The position numbers and the translations under genes were made by a program. Below the pieces are notes generated by a model. It ran no database searches. It was not told the origin of the DNA and saw only the letters and a list, made by a program, of their open reading frames with translations. A stretch of DNA of 64,000 nt. Origin: Belnapia mucosa. GTDB lineage: Bacteria; Pseudomonadota; Alphaproteobacteria; Acetobacterales; Acetobacteraceae. The DNA lies in the NCBI RefSeq assembly GCF_016775475.1, contig NZ_JAEUXJ010000005.1, positions 248,001 through 312,000 of the forward strand, written 5' to 3'. Positions 17,657 to 29,287 of this stretch are shown here, piece after piece. Position 1 is the stretch's first letter, and every line of letters begins with the position of its first letter.

Positions 17657-19310
17657 AGAGGGCTTCCTTGAAGGGCGCGGCGCCGAGGCGGCGATAGGTG
17701 TCGATGAAGCGCTCGCCCGCGGTCCGGTGCGCGACATAGGTGGCGATGAGGGTTTCGACCGCATCCACGATCGTGTCGTAGGAGAAGGCGGGGCCGATCA
17801 GCTCGCCGATGGAAGCGTCGTTGGTCGCCGAGCCGCCGAGGGTGATCTGGTAGACCTCCTCGCCGCGCTTATCGACGCCGAGGATGCCGATATGCGCCAC
17901 ATGGTGATGGCCGCAGGCATTGATGCAGCCGGAGATGTTGATGAAGCACTCGCCGATGGCGTGCTGCCGGTCGAGATCGGCGAAGCGCTCGCTGATCTGC
18001 TGGGCGATGGGGATGCTGCGGGCCGTCGCCAGCGCGCAGTAATCCATGCCCGGGCAGGCGATGATGTCGCTGATCAGGCCGATATTCGGCGTGGCGAGAC
18101 CAGCGGCGCGGAGGCCCTGCCACAGCGTGAACAGGTCTTCCTGCCGAACATGCGGCAGGACCAGGTTCTGCACATGGGTGACGCGGATCTCGCCGAAGGA
18201 ATGCCGCTCGGCGAGGTCGGCGACGGCTTCCATCTGGTCGGCGCTGGCATCGCCCGGGATGCCGCCAATCGGCTTCAGCGAGATGGTGACGGAGGCATAG
18301 CCTGGCTGCTTATGGGCGCGGATGCTGGCCGCGGCCCAGGCACGGAATTCCCGGTCCTCCGGCAACGGCTGATCCTGCAGCGCGGCGAAGGGCGGCGGGG
18401 CGAAATGCGCCCCGATGGCGGCGACGATCTCGGGGTCGAGCCGGTACTTGTCGCGCGGCATGCGCTCATATTCGCGCTCGACCATCTGCGTGAACTCGGC
18501 GCCGAGGTCGCGGACCAGGATCTTGATGCGCGCCTTGTAGATGTTGTCGCGCTGGCCGAGCGCGTTATAGACGCGCAGCACCGCTTCCATATAGGCGAGG
18601 AACTCGGCCTCCGGCACCCAATCGCGCAGCTTGCGGGCGATGATCGGCGTGCGGCCGAGGCCGCCGCCGGCATAGACCTCGAAGCCGACCTCGCCGCGCG
18701 CATTGCGCTTGGCCAGCACGCCGACATCATGGACCTGCGCCGCGACGCGATCATGCGGGCTGCCGGTGATGGCGATCTTGAACTTGCGCGGCAGCCAAGT
18801 GAATTCCGGATGCAGCGTGGACCATTGCCGCAGGATCTCGGCATAGACGCGCGGGTCCACCACCTCATCCGGCGAAGCGCCGGCATACTCGTCGGTGGTG
18901 GTGTTGCGGATGCAATTGCCACTGGTCTGGATGGCATGCATGTCCACCTCGGCCAGCGCTTCCAGCATCGCCGGCACATCCTCCAGCCGGGTCCAGTTGA
19001 ACTGGATGTTCTGGCGGGTGGTGAAATGGCCGAAGCCGCGGTCCCAGCGGCGCGCGATCCTGCCGAGCTGGCGGAGCTGGGCGCTGTTCAGCAGCCCATA
19101 GGGAATGGCGATCCGCAGCATATAGGCATGGAGCTGGAGATAGAGGCCGTTCATCAGCCGCAGCGGTTTGAACTCGTCCTCGGTCAGCTCGCCCTTGAGG
19201 CGCCGTTCCACCTGGCCGCGGAATTCCGCGATCCGCTCCTGGAGGAACTCGCGATCGATCTCGTCATAGCGATAGGTGCGGGCATGGGGCGGATAGGTCA
19301 GGGCATTCAT
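17643..19310 (-). CDS. cysI: Assimilatory sulfite (nitrite/sulfite) reductase, siroheme-[4Fe-4S] type
   Basis: 555 residues. Six-electron reduction of sulfite to sulfide using a siroheme coupled to a 4Fe-4S cluster. Cluster cysteines are at about 419, 425, 462 and 466 (CPGMDYC and CINAC), and siroheme contacts include GHFTTRQNIQFNW and GNCIRNTTTDEYAG. Two ferredoxin-like half domains and two nitrite/sulfite reductase domains occur in the normal order. It follows the DUF2849 gene after 2 bases and overlaps the DUF934 gene. cysG and cysH are not in the visible cluster. Confidence 0.95.
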   Translation of the reverse strand: MNALTYPPHARTYRYDEIDREFLQERIAEFRGQVERRLKGELTEDEFKPLRLMNGLYLQLHAYMLRIAIPYGLLNSAQLRQLGRIARRWDRGFGHFTTRQNIQFNWTRLEDVPAMLEALAEVDMHAIQTSGNCIRNTTTDEYAGASPDEVVDPRVYAEILRQWSTLHPEFTWLPRKFKIAITGSPHDRVAAQVHDVGVLAKRNARGEVGFEVYAGGGLGRTPIIARKLRDWVPEAEFLAYMEAVLRVYNALGQRDNIYKARIKILVRDLGAEFTQMVEREYERMPRDKYRLDPEIVAAIGAHFAPPPFAALQDQPLPEDREFRAWAAASIRAHKQPGYASVTISLKPIGGIPGDASADQMEAVADLAERHSFGEIRVTHVQNLVLPHVRQEDLFTLWQGLRAAGLATPNIGLISDIIACPGMDYCALATARSIPIAQQISERFADLDRQHAIGECFINISGCINACGHHHVAHIGILGVDKRGEEVYQITLGGSATNDASIGELIGPAFSYDTIVDAVETLIATYVAHRTAGERFIDTYRRLGAAPFKEALYAPA

Positions 19311-19312
19311 GC

Positions 19313-19612
19313 TCAGGCAGCCTCCGCCGCGACGCTCGGGCCGGAGACGCGCAGCCTTTCGCGGAACTTCAAGGGGGTGGGGCCGGGGCCGACCTCCACC
19401 GCATAGACGCCGACCACCTGCTGCTGCCGCTCGGCCTGCTGCGCCTCGGCGAGGCCGGTCTCGGCCGCCTCCGGCGCGAAGGGGGTGACCGCGGCGATGC
19501 GGTCCTGCCAGATGCCCTCGGCGCCGAACCAGACCACGCGGCCATCGCGCAGCCGGTTGGCGGTGAAGACCACGGGGGCGGTGGCGGGCCTCGCTTTCGC
19601 CTTGGTGCTCAT
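19313..19612 (-). CDS. DUF2849 family small protein of the sulfite reductase operon
   Basis: 99 residues beginning VVFTANRLRDGRVVWFG, typical of DUF2849. These small proteins sit directly upstream of cysI in alphaproteobacteria and are assumed to assist siroheme-dependent sulfite reduction; no biochemical role is established. It is the first gene of the minus-strand operon and sits below an AT-rich intergenic region with a direct repeat. The stop is 2 bases before the cysI start. Confidence 0.88.
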   Translation of the reverse strand: MSTKAKARPATAPVVFTANRLRDGRVVWFGAEGIWQDRIAAVTPFAPEAAETGLAEAQQAERQQQVVGVYAVEVGPGPTPLKFRERLRVSGPSVAAEAA

Positions 19613-19657
19613 AAAACGGTCCTGCCGGCGTTGATTATGGGTGATTTAACGACCGAT

Positions 19658-19686
19658 ACCCCGATCAACAAGGGGACAACCCCGAT
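19658..19686 (-). promoter_or_regulatory. Possible operator: direct repeat of ACCCCGAT spaced two helical turns
   Basis: ACCCCGAT occurs at 19658-19665 and again at 19679-19686, start-to-start distance 21 bases. Both lie in the AT-rich gap between the divergent sulfite operon and MFS gene. An extended context (CGATACCCCGAT / ACCCCGATACCGG) makes the repeats overlap partial palindromes. On the minus strand CATAAT (complement at about 19635-19640) could be a -10. The regulator is unknown. Confidence 0.3.
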
Positions 19687-19776
19687 ACCGGCGATGCTAT
19701 TTTTGCATTAAACGATCGTGTTTCGTATTTCCTTGGCGGGGCTGGCGGGCGGCGGCGCAACGGCTAGGCTGCCCCG

Positions 19777-20901
19777 GTGCAGCCTTTCCTTCGTCCTGCC
19801 CTCGCCGGCGCCGCCGCCACCGCCTCCGGCAACGGCTTGGCGCGCTTCGCCTATGTGCCGCTCTTCCCGGCCATGGTCACCGCCGGCTGGGTGGATGGCG
19901 GGCAGGCCGGCACGCTCGGGGCGGCAGCGCTGCTCGGCTACCTGATCGGCACCCTGGCCGGGCGCCCGGTGGCGCGGCGGCTGGGGGTGCCGGGGCTGCT
20001 CGATGCCGGGATGGGTCTGGTCGTGCTCTCGCTCGCGGCCTGCGCCTGGAATGGCGGCTTCGGCTGGCTGCTGGCCTGGCGCGGCATGGCGGGGATCGCC
20101 GGCGGGCTGCTGATGGCGCTGGCCGGGCCGGCGACCCAGGCAGCCGTCGCGCCGACCCGGCGCGGGGCGGCGGGCGGCGTGGTCATCGCCGGCGTCGGGA
20201 TCGGCATCGCCACCGGCGCGGTCGCGGTGCCGGCGCTGCTGCCAGGCGGGCTGTCGGCGACCTGGCTCGGCCTCGCCCTGCTGGTCGCGCTGCTCTGGGC
20301 CTTCGCCCATCCGCGCTGGCCGCGCATGGCCCCGGTCGGGCTGACGGGCGACCCGCCACCGCGATCCCTGCTGCTGCTGGCGACCTATGGGCTGCATGGG
20401 GCGGGAATGGTGCCGCCCATGGTTTATCTGGCGGATCTGGCAGCGCGCGGCCGGGGGCTCGGCATCGGCATCGGGGCGCTGATCTGGCTGGTGTTCGGCC
20501 TCTCGGGCGTGCTGGGCGGCGTGTTCTCGGGCCGGGTCGTGGACAGGATCGGCGGACGGCCGGCGCTGCGGCTCTGGCTCGGCGTGCAGGCGCTGGCGCT
20601 GGCCCTCGCCCTCCCGCCCTGGCCGGTGCTGGTCCTGCCGGCCGCAGCGGCGGCGGGCTTCGCCGCGGTGGGGGTGACCGCCGTGACCCTGACCGTCAGC
20701 CGGGAGCTGGCCGGGGCGGCGGCGACCGGCCTCTGGGTCCGCTGCACCGCGGGCTTCGCGGTGATGCAGACCCTAGTCGGCTTCGCCCTGGCCGCGGTCT
20801 TCGCCGCGACCGGGGAGAGCCATCTGGCGGTCTTCGCCGCCGGGCTCGGCTTCTCCCTCGCCGCGCTCGCCGGGGCCGTGGCGCTGGCCCGGATGCGGTA
20901 G
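19777..20901 (+). CDS. YbfB/YjiJ family MFS transporter
   Basis: 374 residues, about 12 helices. The start GTG 19777 opens with a helix containing the family signature ASGNGLARFAYVPLFPAM, characteristic of YbfB/YjiJ permeases. The A-motif-like loop GRPVARRLG and MALAGPATQAAVAPTRRGAAGG are visible. Substrate unknown. It is divergent from the sulfite operon and 35 bases upstream of the DUF4139 gene. Confidence 0.9.
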   Translation: MQPFLRPALAGAAATASGNGLARFAYVPLFPAMVTAGWVDGGQAGTLGAAALLGYLIGTLAGRPVARRLGVPGLLDAGMGLVVLSLAACAWNGGFGWLLAWRGMAGIAGGLLMALAGPATQAAVAPTRRGAAGGVVIAGVGIGIATGAVAVPALLPGGLSATWLGLALLVALLWAFAHPRWPRMAPVGLTGDPPPRSLLLLATYGLHGAGMVPPMVYLADLAARGRGLGIGIGALIWLVFGLSGVLGGVFSGRVVDRIGGRPALRLWLGVQALALALALPPWPVLVLPAAAAAGFAAVGVTAVTLTVSRELAGAAATGLWVRCTAGFAVMQTLVGFALAAVFAATGESHLAVFAAGLGFSLAALAGAVALARMR

Positions 20902-20936
20902 GATCGCCCTGCCACCGAGGGAGAAACCAACCCGCC

Positions 20937-22922
20937 ATGCGCCGCGCCCTGCTGCTTGCCGCCTGCCTTGCCCTGCCCGCCCCCTCCCCCGGTGCCGAGG
21001 AGCTGCCGGTGCGGGCCGTCACCCTCTCGAATGCCGGGCTGGCCGAAATCCTGCGCGGTGGGCGGCTGGAGCCGGAGGCGGGGATCAGCTTTCGTGTTCC
21101 ATTCGAGGATGTGGACGACGTGCTCCGCACCCTGGTCCTCCGGGACCCCTCCGGCACGGTGGAAGGGCTGCGCCTGCCCGCCCAGGACCTGGAGACGGAA
21201 GCCTTTCGCGGCCTGCCCCTGCGCCCGGCGGATTTCGAGAACCGCGTCAGCCTGCTGCGCGCGCTGCGCGGCCAGCCCGTCGAGGCCGGCGGCAGCAGCG
21301 GCCGGCTGACCGATGCCGAGGAGGCAGAGGCCGGGCTGCGCATCACCCTGCTGACGCCGGGGGGGCTGCGCCTGCTGGTCCTGCGCGAGGGCGAGGAGGT
21401 GCGGCTCGCCGACCCCGCGCTCGCCGCCCGCCTGGCCCGCGCGGCGGAGGCGCTGGCCGCCGCCCGCAGCGCCGAGGAACGGCTGCTGGAGATCAGCCTG
21501 CGGGCGCCGGCGGCGCGGGAGGTGAGCCTTGCGACCGTCACCGGCGCGCCGCTCTGGAAACCCTCTTGGCGGCTGCTGCTGCCGGAGGCGGCGGGCGAGG
21601 CACGGCTGCAGGGCTGGGCGGTGGTGGAGAACCGCTCGGGGACGGATTGGAACGGGGTGCGGCTCTCGCTCGTCTCGGGCAATCCGGCGGCCTATCGCCA
21701 GGCGCTCTACACGCCGATCCGGGTGGAGCGGCCGGAGCTGCCGGTCCGGGCGGCGGAACAGGTGCGGGTCACGGCGGATACCGGCCCCCGCCCGGCGCCG
21801 CCCCCGCCCCTGCCGGCCCCGGCCGCCGCCGCGGCGCCGATGCTGCGATCCTTTCGGGCGGATGCGGAGGCGGCGCCGGCCCCGGTTGCGGCGCTGCCGG
21901 CCGCCAGGGTGGCGAGCACGGCCGGGCGGGTCGCCTTCACCCTGCCCTCCCCGGTCTCGGTCCGGCAGGGGGAGACGGCGAACCTGCCCTTCCTCGATGC
22001 CGCGCTGCCGGCGGAGCGGGTCTGGTGGGTGCAGGACCTCCAGGCGCGGAACCCGCTGAACGCGGTGCGGCTGCGCAATGCCAGCGGCCATACCCTGCCG
22101 GATGGGCTGGCGGCGGTCTTCGATGCCGGTGGCGCCTATCTCGGCGATGCCGAGCTGCGGGCGGTCTCGCCCGAGGAGCAGCGGCTGCTCGCCTTCGCCC
22201 GCGACCGGGATGTGCTGCTCTCCTCCTCCTCCAGCCGACGGGACCGGCCGGTGCGGGCCGAGCTGCGGCGCGGTGCCATCCTGGTCCTGACGGCGATCCA
22301 GCGGGAGGAGACGGCGCTGGCGGTCGATCCGCGCGGCGGCCGCGGCCGGCTGGTGGTGGACCTGCCGCGGCGGCCCGGCGCGACGCCGCAATTCTCCGTC
22401 GCGGCCGAGGGCGATTTCGGCCTGCGGCATGAGGCGATGCTGGAGGGTGCGCCGGTGACGCTGCGCTTCGCCTGGGAGCGCGAGCTGCGGCAGGAGGTGC
22501 CGATCCTCGATTCCGGCCTCGGCGACCCGATGCTGCTGCGCTGGCGGGACCTGGATGTGGAGGCGAATCTGCGCCGCCTGCCGGGCGGGTCGGACGGGCT
22601 GGAGCGGCTGCGGGCGCTGCTGGAGGCCTTGCCGGCGGACGCGCCCGGCCGGGGCGCGGTGGAGGCGCTGGCCGCCGGGCTCGGCGAGGCGCGGCGGCGG
22701 CTGGATGCGGCAAGCGCCGCCATCCGCCAGGCCGCGACGGCGGAGGCGGCGCTCGGCCGGGCCCGGGCGGCGGCCGAGGACCGCACCGGTGCCGAGCGCG
22801 AGGAGGCACGGCGCCGGCTGAACGCGGCGAGCCTCGCCGCCGAGAGGACTGGGACGGCGGCGGATGCGGCCTGGGAGGCCTGGCAGCGGCAGGTGGCGGA
22901 GTTGCTGGGGCGCACGGGCTGA
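20937..22922 (+). CDS. Secreted DUF4139 domain protein
   Basis: 661 residues with a signal peptide (about 1-19). An N-terminal segment with FRVPFEDVDDVLRTLVLRDPSG is followed by a DUF4139-like beta-rich region containing SLRAPAAREVSLATVTGAPLWKPSWRL and VENRSGTDWNGVRLSLVSGNP. The middle holds a Pro/Ala-rich linker (about 280-325), and the last 120 residues are Ala/Arg/Glu-rich and probably coiled coil. No function is known for this family. GGGAGAAA upstream supports the ATG. Confidence 0.82.
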   Translation: MRRALLLAACLALPAPSPGAEELPVRAVTLSNAGLAEILRGGRLEPEAGISFRVPFEDVDDVLRTLVLRDPSGTVEGLRLPAQDLETEAFRGLPLRPADFENRVSLLRALRGQPVEAGGSSGRLTDAEEAEAGLRITLLTPGGLRLLVLREGEEVRLADPALAARLARAAEALAAARSAEERLLEISLRAPAAREVSLATVTGAPLWKPSWRLLLPEAAGEARLQGWAVVENRSGTDWNGVRLSLVSGNPAAYRQALYTPIRVERPELPVRAAEQVRVTADTGPRPAPPPPLPAPAAAAAPMLRSFRADAEAAPAPVAALPAARVASTAGRVAFTLPSPVSVRQGETANLPFLDAALPAERVWWVQDLQARNPLNAVRLRNASGHTLPDGLAAVFDAGGAYLGDAELRAVSPEEQRLLAFARDRDVLLSSSSSRRDRPVRAELRRGAILVLTAIQREETALAVDPRGGRGRLVVDLPRRPGATPQFSVAAEGDFGLRHEAMLEGAPVTLRFAWERELRQEVPILDSGLGDPMLLRWRDLDVEANLRRLPGGSDGLERLRALLEALPADAPGRGAVEALAAGLGEARRRLDAASAAIRQAATAEAALGRARAAAEDRTGAEREEARRRLNAASLAAERTGTAADAAWEAWQRQVAELLGRTG

Positions 22923-23241
22923 GGGCGCACGCGGCAGCCGGCCCGGCGATCCGGCTGGCCGGCTTGCCCGCACTGTCATCCTCGGCGCCACCGAACACGC
23001 CGATCCTCCCTCGAGACCGGCAGGATCGGGACACCGCGGCGAAAGGCCTGCATCGCGCACAGGTAGTGATCGGCTCCTCTCAGGAGCCAAAAACGGACCT
23101 TTATAAGGATTGTCGGTAGTGTTCTGGCAGGCAATTAGAAACCTGAGATAGAATTTCGTTGTATAACGTATACGTGATCGCCTAGGCTGCAGTCCTGCGG
23201 CGGGTCGGTGGCCCGCCGCCCAGCTACTGCAGGAGCGACCT
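22923..23241 (+). promoter_or_regulatory. 319-base intergenic leader of rpfF
   Basis: No gene is visible. The first about 130 bases are GC-rich, whereas 23085-23190 is strikingly AT-rich and probably holds the rpfF promoter. It contains a 7-bp hairpin GGCTCCT-CTC-AGGAGCC at 23072-23088 without a T tract, a GTATA-ACG-TATAC dyad at 23161-23173, and a GC hairpin GGCGGG/CCCGCC near 23199-23217 just before the ribosome site AGGAG. The arrangement suggests regulation at DNA and perhaps RNA level. Confidence 0.45.
23161..23173. promoter_or_regulatory. GTATA-N3-TATAC dyad upstream of rpfF
   Basis: Inverted 5-bp arms GTATA and TATAC separated by ACG, 68 bases before the rpfF start. TATAAC inside it could equally be a -10 element. 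Regulator not identifiable. Confidence 0.3.
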
Positions 23242-24189
23242 GTGACCTTCGTCCGAGCGCCGCTTGTTTCCGATCTCGAAACCCAAAGCCTGTCCCGCCC
23301 CTCCCCGGCGCGGATCGGTGGCCTGGATGCGGCCGAGGCGCAGATCGCCGCCACCACCTACGAGACGCTCGATGTGAAGCTGGATGCGGCGCGGCGCCTG
23401 TTCTGGTGCCATCTGCGACCGCTCGAGCGCCCCTGCTTCAGCCCGGAGCTGCTGCGCGATGTCGCCGCAATGCAGCGATCCATCCCGCAGATGTTCCATC
23501 GCGACCTGCCGGCTGAGGAATCGCTGCGCTACTTCGTCTGCGCCTCGGCCATTCCCGGGATCTTCAACCTGGGCGGGGATCTCGGCCTGTTCGGCTCGCT
23601 GATCAAGCAGGGCGATCTGGCCGGGCTGACCCGCTATGGCTATGCAGCTGTCGAGGCGATCCACCGCAACCATGTGGCTTTCGACCTGCCGGTCGTGACC
23701 ATCGCCCTGGTGCAGGGCGATGCGCTGGGCGGCGGTTTCGAATGCGCCCTGGCGCATGACCTCATCATCGCCGAACGCAGCGCGAAATTCGGCCTGCCGG
23801 AGGTGCTGTTCAACCTCTTCCCCGGCATGGGCGCCTACAGCTTCCTCTCCCGTCGGCTGGGCCGCCAGGCGGCGGAGAAATTCATCTTCAGCGGCCGCAT
23901 CCACACCGCGCAGGAACTGCACGAGATCGGCCTGGTCGATGTGCTCGCGGAGGATGGCGAGGGCGAGGCGGCGCTGCTGGACTATGTCGATCGCAACGCC
24001 CGCTGGCACAATTCGCGCCAGGCGACCTACCGCGCCCGCCGGCGGGTCGATCCGGTGGAGCTGCGCGAGTTGCGCGATGTCGTCGAGGTCTGGGCCGAGG
24101 CGGCGATCCGCCTGACCGATCAGGACCTCCGCCGGATGAGCCGGCTGACCGGCGCGCAGGACCGGCGCATGTCCGCCACCGCCGCCTGA
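23242..24189 (+). CDS. rpfF: DSF synthase RpfF (crotonase-fold cis-2-unsaturated fatty acid synthase)
   Basis: 315 residues of crotonase fold. In Xanthomonas RpfF this enzyme dehydrates 3-hydroxyacyl-ACP and releases the diffusible signal factor by thioesterase action. The two catalytic glutamates correspond to Glu167 in GGGFECAL and Glu187 in KFGLPEVLFNLFPGMGAYSF; their 20-residue spacing equals that of Glu141 and Glu161 in X. campestris RpfF. The RpfF-specific block EVLFNLFPGMGAYSF separates it from ordinary enoyl-CoA hydratases. Relative to that protein there is an N-terminal extension of about 26 residues. GTG start with AGGAG 8 bases upstream. Convergent with the rpfC-like gene, 6 bases apart. 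Confidence 0.93.
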   Translation: MTFVRAPLVSDLETQSLSRPSPARIGGLDAAEAQIAATTYETLDVKLDAARRLFWCHLRPLERPCFSPELLRDVAAMQRSIPQMFHRDLPAEESLRYFVCASAIPGIFNLGGDLGLFGSLIKQGDLAGLTRYGYAAVEAIHRNHVAFDLPVVTIALVQGDALGGGFECALAHDLIIAERSAKFGLPEVLFNLFPGMGAYSFLSRRLGRQAAEKFIFSGRIHTAQELHEIGLVDVLAEDGEGEAALLDYVDRNARWHNSRQATYRARRRVDPVELRELRDVVEVWAEAAIRLTDQDLRRMSRLTGAQDRRMSATAA

Positions 24190-24195
24190 CCCAAT

Positions 24196-26642
<2,447 letters not shown>

Positions 26643-26646
<4 letters not shown>

Positions 26647-27437
26647 GACGGGCTGCCGGCCTCCTCCGGCAGTTCGATGGACGCCGTGACGACGGCGACG
26701 ATTTTTCCTGCCTGGTCGCGCAGCGGATGCCTCGTGGTCAGCAGCCGGCGCCGGATGCCGTCAGCGTCCGTCCGCTTTTCCTCGCTGGGCGGCGGCGCCT
26801 CGCCTGTCTCGAAGAGCTGCCGGTCCCCATTCCAGGCGGCGGTGCCGCGTTCGGCGCCGAGCAGCATCGGCGCGGTCTGGCCCAGAAGCTCGGGAACCTG
26901 CCGGCCCAGGGCCGAGGCGAAGGCGGCATTGGCAAAGAGGTAGCGGCCGGTCGGATCGGTGACGCTGATCCGGGCGGGCAGTGCATCGAGGATGCTGCCG
27001 GCGGAGACCGGGCCGGCTTCCTGTGCCGGCTCGGCCGGGGCGTCGGAGGCAGCGCCCAGGCTCCGGCCCAGCGCCAGCAGGTTCCGGGCCCTGGTCACGA
27101 ATTCGAAGTGGTCGATCGGGCTTTGCAGGAAATCCGTCGCCCCGGCATCGAGCGCCTGCAGGCGGTAGCTGCGATTGTCATGCGCGGTGACGACGAGGAC
27201 GGGCGTCTGCGCCATCCGCGGCAGGCTGCGCAGGCGCCGGGTGAAGGTGGCGCCATCCATGCCCGGCATCTTGAAATCGGTGATGACCAGGTCGGCGCGA
27301 TTGTACTGGAGCCATTCCAGCGCATCGAGCGGATCAGCGAAGACCTCCGCGACGACCCCGTCCTCGACCATGGTCGCCAGCCGCGAATAGATGCTCCGGT
27401 TGGTCGGGCTGTCGTCCAGGATGACTATGGTTGCCAT
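26643..27437 (-). CDS. Receiver-PAS response regulator in the rpf locus
   Basis: 264 residues: receiver domain (about 1-125) with acidic pocket DD near residues 8-9, Asp54 in LVITDFKMPG, Thr in VVTAHD and Lys position replaced by the LQSPIDHFEF loop; then a PAS domain (about 145-255) with ISVTDPTGRYLFANAAFASALG. It occupies the place of RpfG but has no HD-GYP phosphodiesterase domain, so direct c-di-GMP hydrolysis is not expected. Note that the conserved receiver lysine (KP dipeptide) appears as SP. It overlaps the upstream kinase gene by 13 bases and the rpfC start by 4. Confidence 0.85.
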
Positions 27438-29032
27438 TCGGCCTCCGTGGTCGGAGATGCGGCATCCGAAGCCGCCATCGCCCCCCGGGCCAGCGTCCGC
27501 CGCAGCGGCAGGGTGATGGTGCAGACAAGTCCTGCGGTCCTGAAGGCGAAGGCGACCGTGCCGCCGAGCTGATCCTGGATGGTCGCCCGGATCATGCGGG
27601 TGCCGAACCCCTCGGTGCTGGGCGGTTCCGCGATTTCCGGCCCGCCGGTCTCGGTCCAGTGCAGCGTCAGCTGGTCCGCCTCGGGGTCGACTGACCAGGC
27701 AATCCTCAACGCACCGCCAGGCCGGGACAGGCTGCCATAGCGGGCAGCATTGGTGGCCAGCTCGTGCAGGGTCATCGACAGGGGCTGGGCGGCCACCGCG
27801 GCGACGGTCAGGGCAGGCCCGTCATAGATCACCGCCTGCGCGCCCGCGCTGCCGAGGAAGGGCGCGAGCTCGCCTTTCATGATCGCCGTGAGATCGGCGC
27901 CGGTCCACCGCGCCTTGGACAGCAGCGTCTGCGCGCGGGCCAGGGCGGACACCCGCCCGGCGATGGCGCGCCCGAAGGCTTCGGGCGTATCCGCCTTGGT
28001 CAGCCGAAGGACTGCCTGCACCACCGCCAGTGCGTTCTTGGCGCGGTGATCCACCTCCCGCATCAGCAGTTCCTGGCGGGCCTCCGCCTCCTTGCGGACG
28101 GTGATGTCCATGTGGATGCCGAGGATGAGGCCGAGCCTTCCCGCCGGCGAGGGCATCCGCCGGCCGCGGCCGATCAGCCAGAGGGTCTCCCAGGCATTCT
28201 CGCGGGCGGGGCGCAGCAGGCGGAATTCGACCTCGTATTCGCCGGTGGTCAGGGCCCGCCGGGCCGCCTCGCGCACCTTGATCCGATCCTCGGCATGGAC
28301 GCAGGCGAGGAAGGCGTCCATCGGGCGGGCGGCATCCGCCCCCGTCTCGGCCGGCCTTCCATATTGTTCGGGCGACCAGCGGAAGGAATCCGCCTCCGGG
28401 TCCCATTCCCAGGTGCCGACCCCGGCCACCTCCTGCGCGATGAGGAGGCGCGCTTCCTGATCGCGCAGCGCATCCTCGGCCGATTTCAGCGCGGATGCGT
28501 CGGCATGCATTTCGACGACGCTGCGAGGCTCTCCGCTGGAGGGGTCGCACCGCAGGATCCAATGCGCGGCGACGACCAGGGAGTCGCCCGCCCGGCAGCG
28601 ATGCCGAAGCTCGCCCCGCCACTCGCCGGTCCGCATCAGTGTGTCCTGGGCGGTCCGCAGCCCTCCCAGCGGGAAGCGGGTGGCCAGAAGCTCCTGCGCC
28701 TGCCGCCCCAGCGCCTGTTCGGCGCTGTAGCCGAACAGGGCGGCGCATCCCGTTGACCAATGCAGGATGGTGCCGTCCAGGGCGCGGATCAGGACGGCCC
28801 CCAGATCGAAGCAGGCCAACAGCTCCGTCGTCCGGTCCGGAGCTTTCCCGGAGGCGGCAGCCTTCCCAGCCGGCGGCGGAGCCGCCTGCCTGCGTCTGCG
28901 CTTAGAGGTTGCGATACTGGCCGCAGTCGCCACACCGACAGTTGTGGCCAACCAAAACGCCAGATGGAGCACGACAAGTGCCTTATGGGACGCGGACCGT
29001 TGTATCTTCGTATAGATGTCAGCCGCCGGCAT
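27425..29032 (-). CDS. PAS-PAS HWE/HisKA_2-type sensor histidine kinase
   Basis: 535 residues. One N-terminal helix (about 18-42) with a short basic RRRR segment after it, PAS 1 (about 70-185; LDGTILHWSTGCAALFGYS), PAS 2 (about 195-320), then an HWE/HisKA_2 kinase core: phospho-acceptor box LMREVDHRAKNALAVVQ, N-box HELATNAARYGSLS and G-box EGFGTRMIRATI. Such kinases usually serve general stress or light/redox inputs in alphaproteobacteria. First gene of the rpf minus-strand operon. The ATG at 29032 has no clear ribosome site. Confidence 0.88.
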   Translation of the reverse strand: MPAADIYTKIQRSASHKALVVLHLAFWLATTVGVATAASIATSKRRRRQAAPPPAGKAAASGKAPDRTTELLACFDLGAVLIRALDGTILHWSTGCAALFGYSAEQALGRQAQELLATRFPLGGLRTAQDTLMRTGEWRGELRHRCRAGDSLVVAAHWILRCDPSSGEPRSVVEMHADASALKSAEDALRDQEARLLIAQEVAGVGTWEWDPEADSFRWSPEQYGRPAETGADAARPMDAFLACVHAEDRIKVREAARRALTTGEYEVEFRLLRPARENAWETLWLIGRGRRMPSPAGRLGLILGIHMDITVRKEAEARQELLMREVDHRAKNALAVVQAVLRLTKADTPEAFGRAIAGRVSALARAQTLLSKARWTGADLTAIMKGELAPFLGSAGAQAVIYDGPALTVAAVAAQPLSMTLHELATNAARYGSLSRPGGALRIAWSVDPEADQLTLHWTETGGPEIAEPPSTEGFGTRMIRATIQDQLGGTVAFAFRTAGLVCTITLPLRRTLARGAMAASDAASPTTEAEWQP

Positions 29033-29287
29033 CTAGAATCAACCAGACATTACTTCATTCCAATGCGGATCGTCCACTATGGGCCACACATAACCAAAGG
29101 TTGAAATATTCGCCCTGTTTCGACTTCTTTACCGCAACCACCGTTCAGCATGCGGCATCCCCGATGGAGATAACCGGCGCGGCGCGCCCGGCACTCCCTG
29201 CCTGCATGGCTGAAGCTCGCCGGCCGACATGCAGCCGGGGGGCGGGGCCGCGCGATACAGACCGCGAGCAGGAATACGGAGGGTGCG

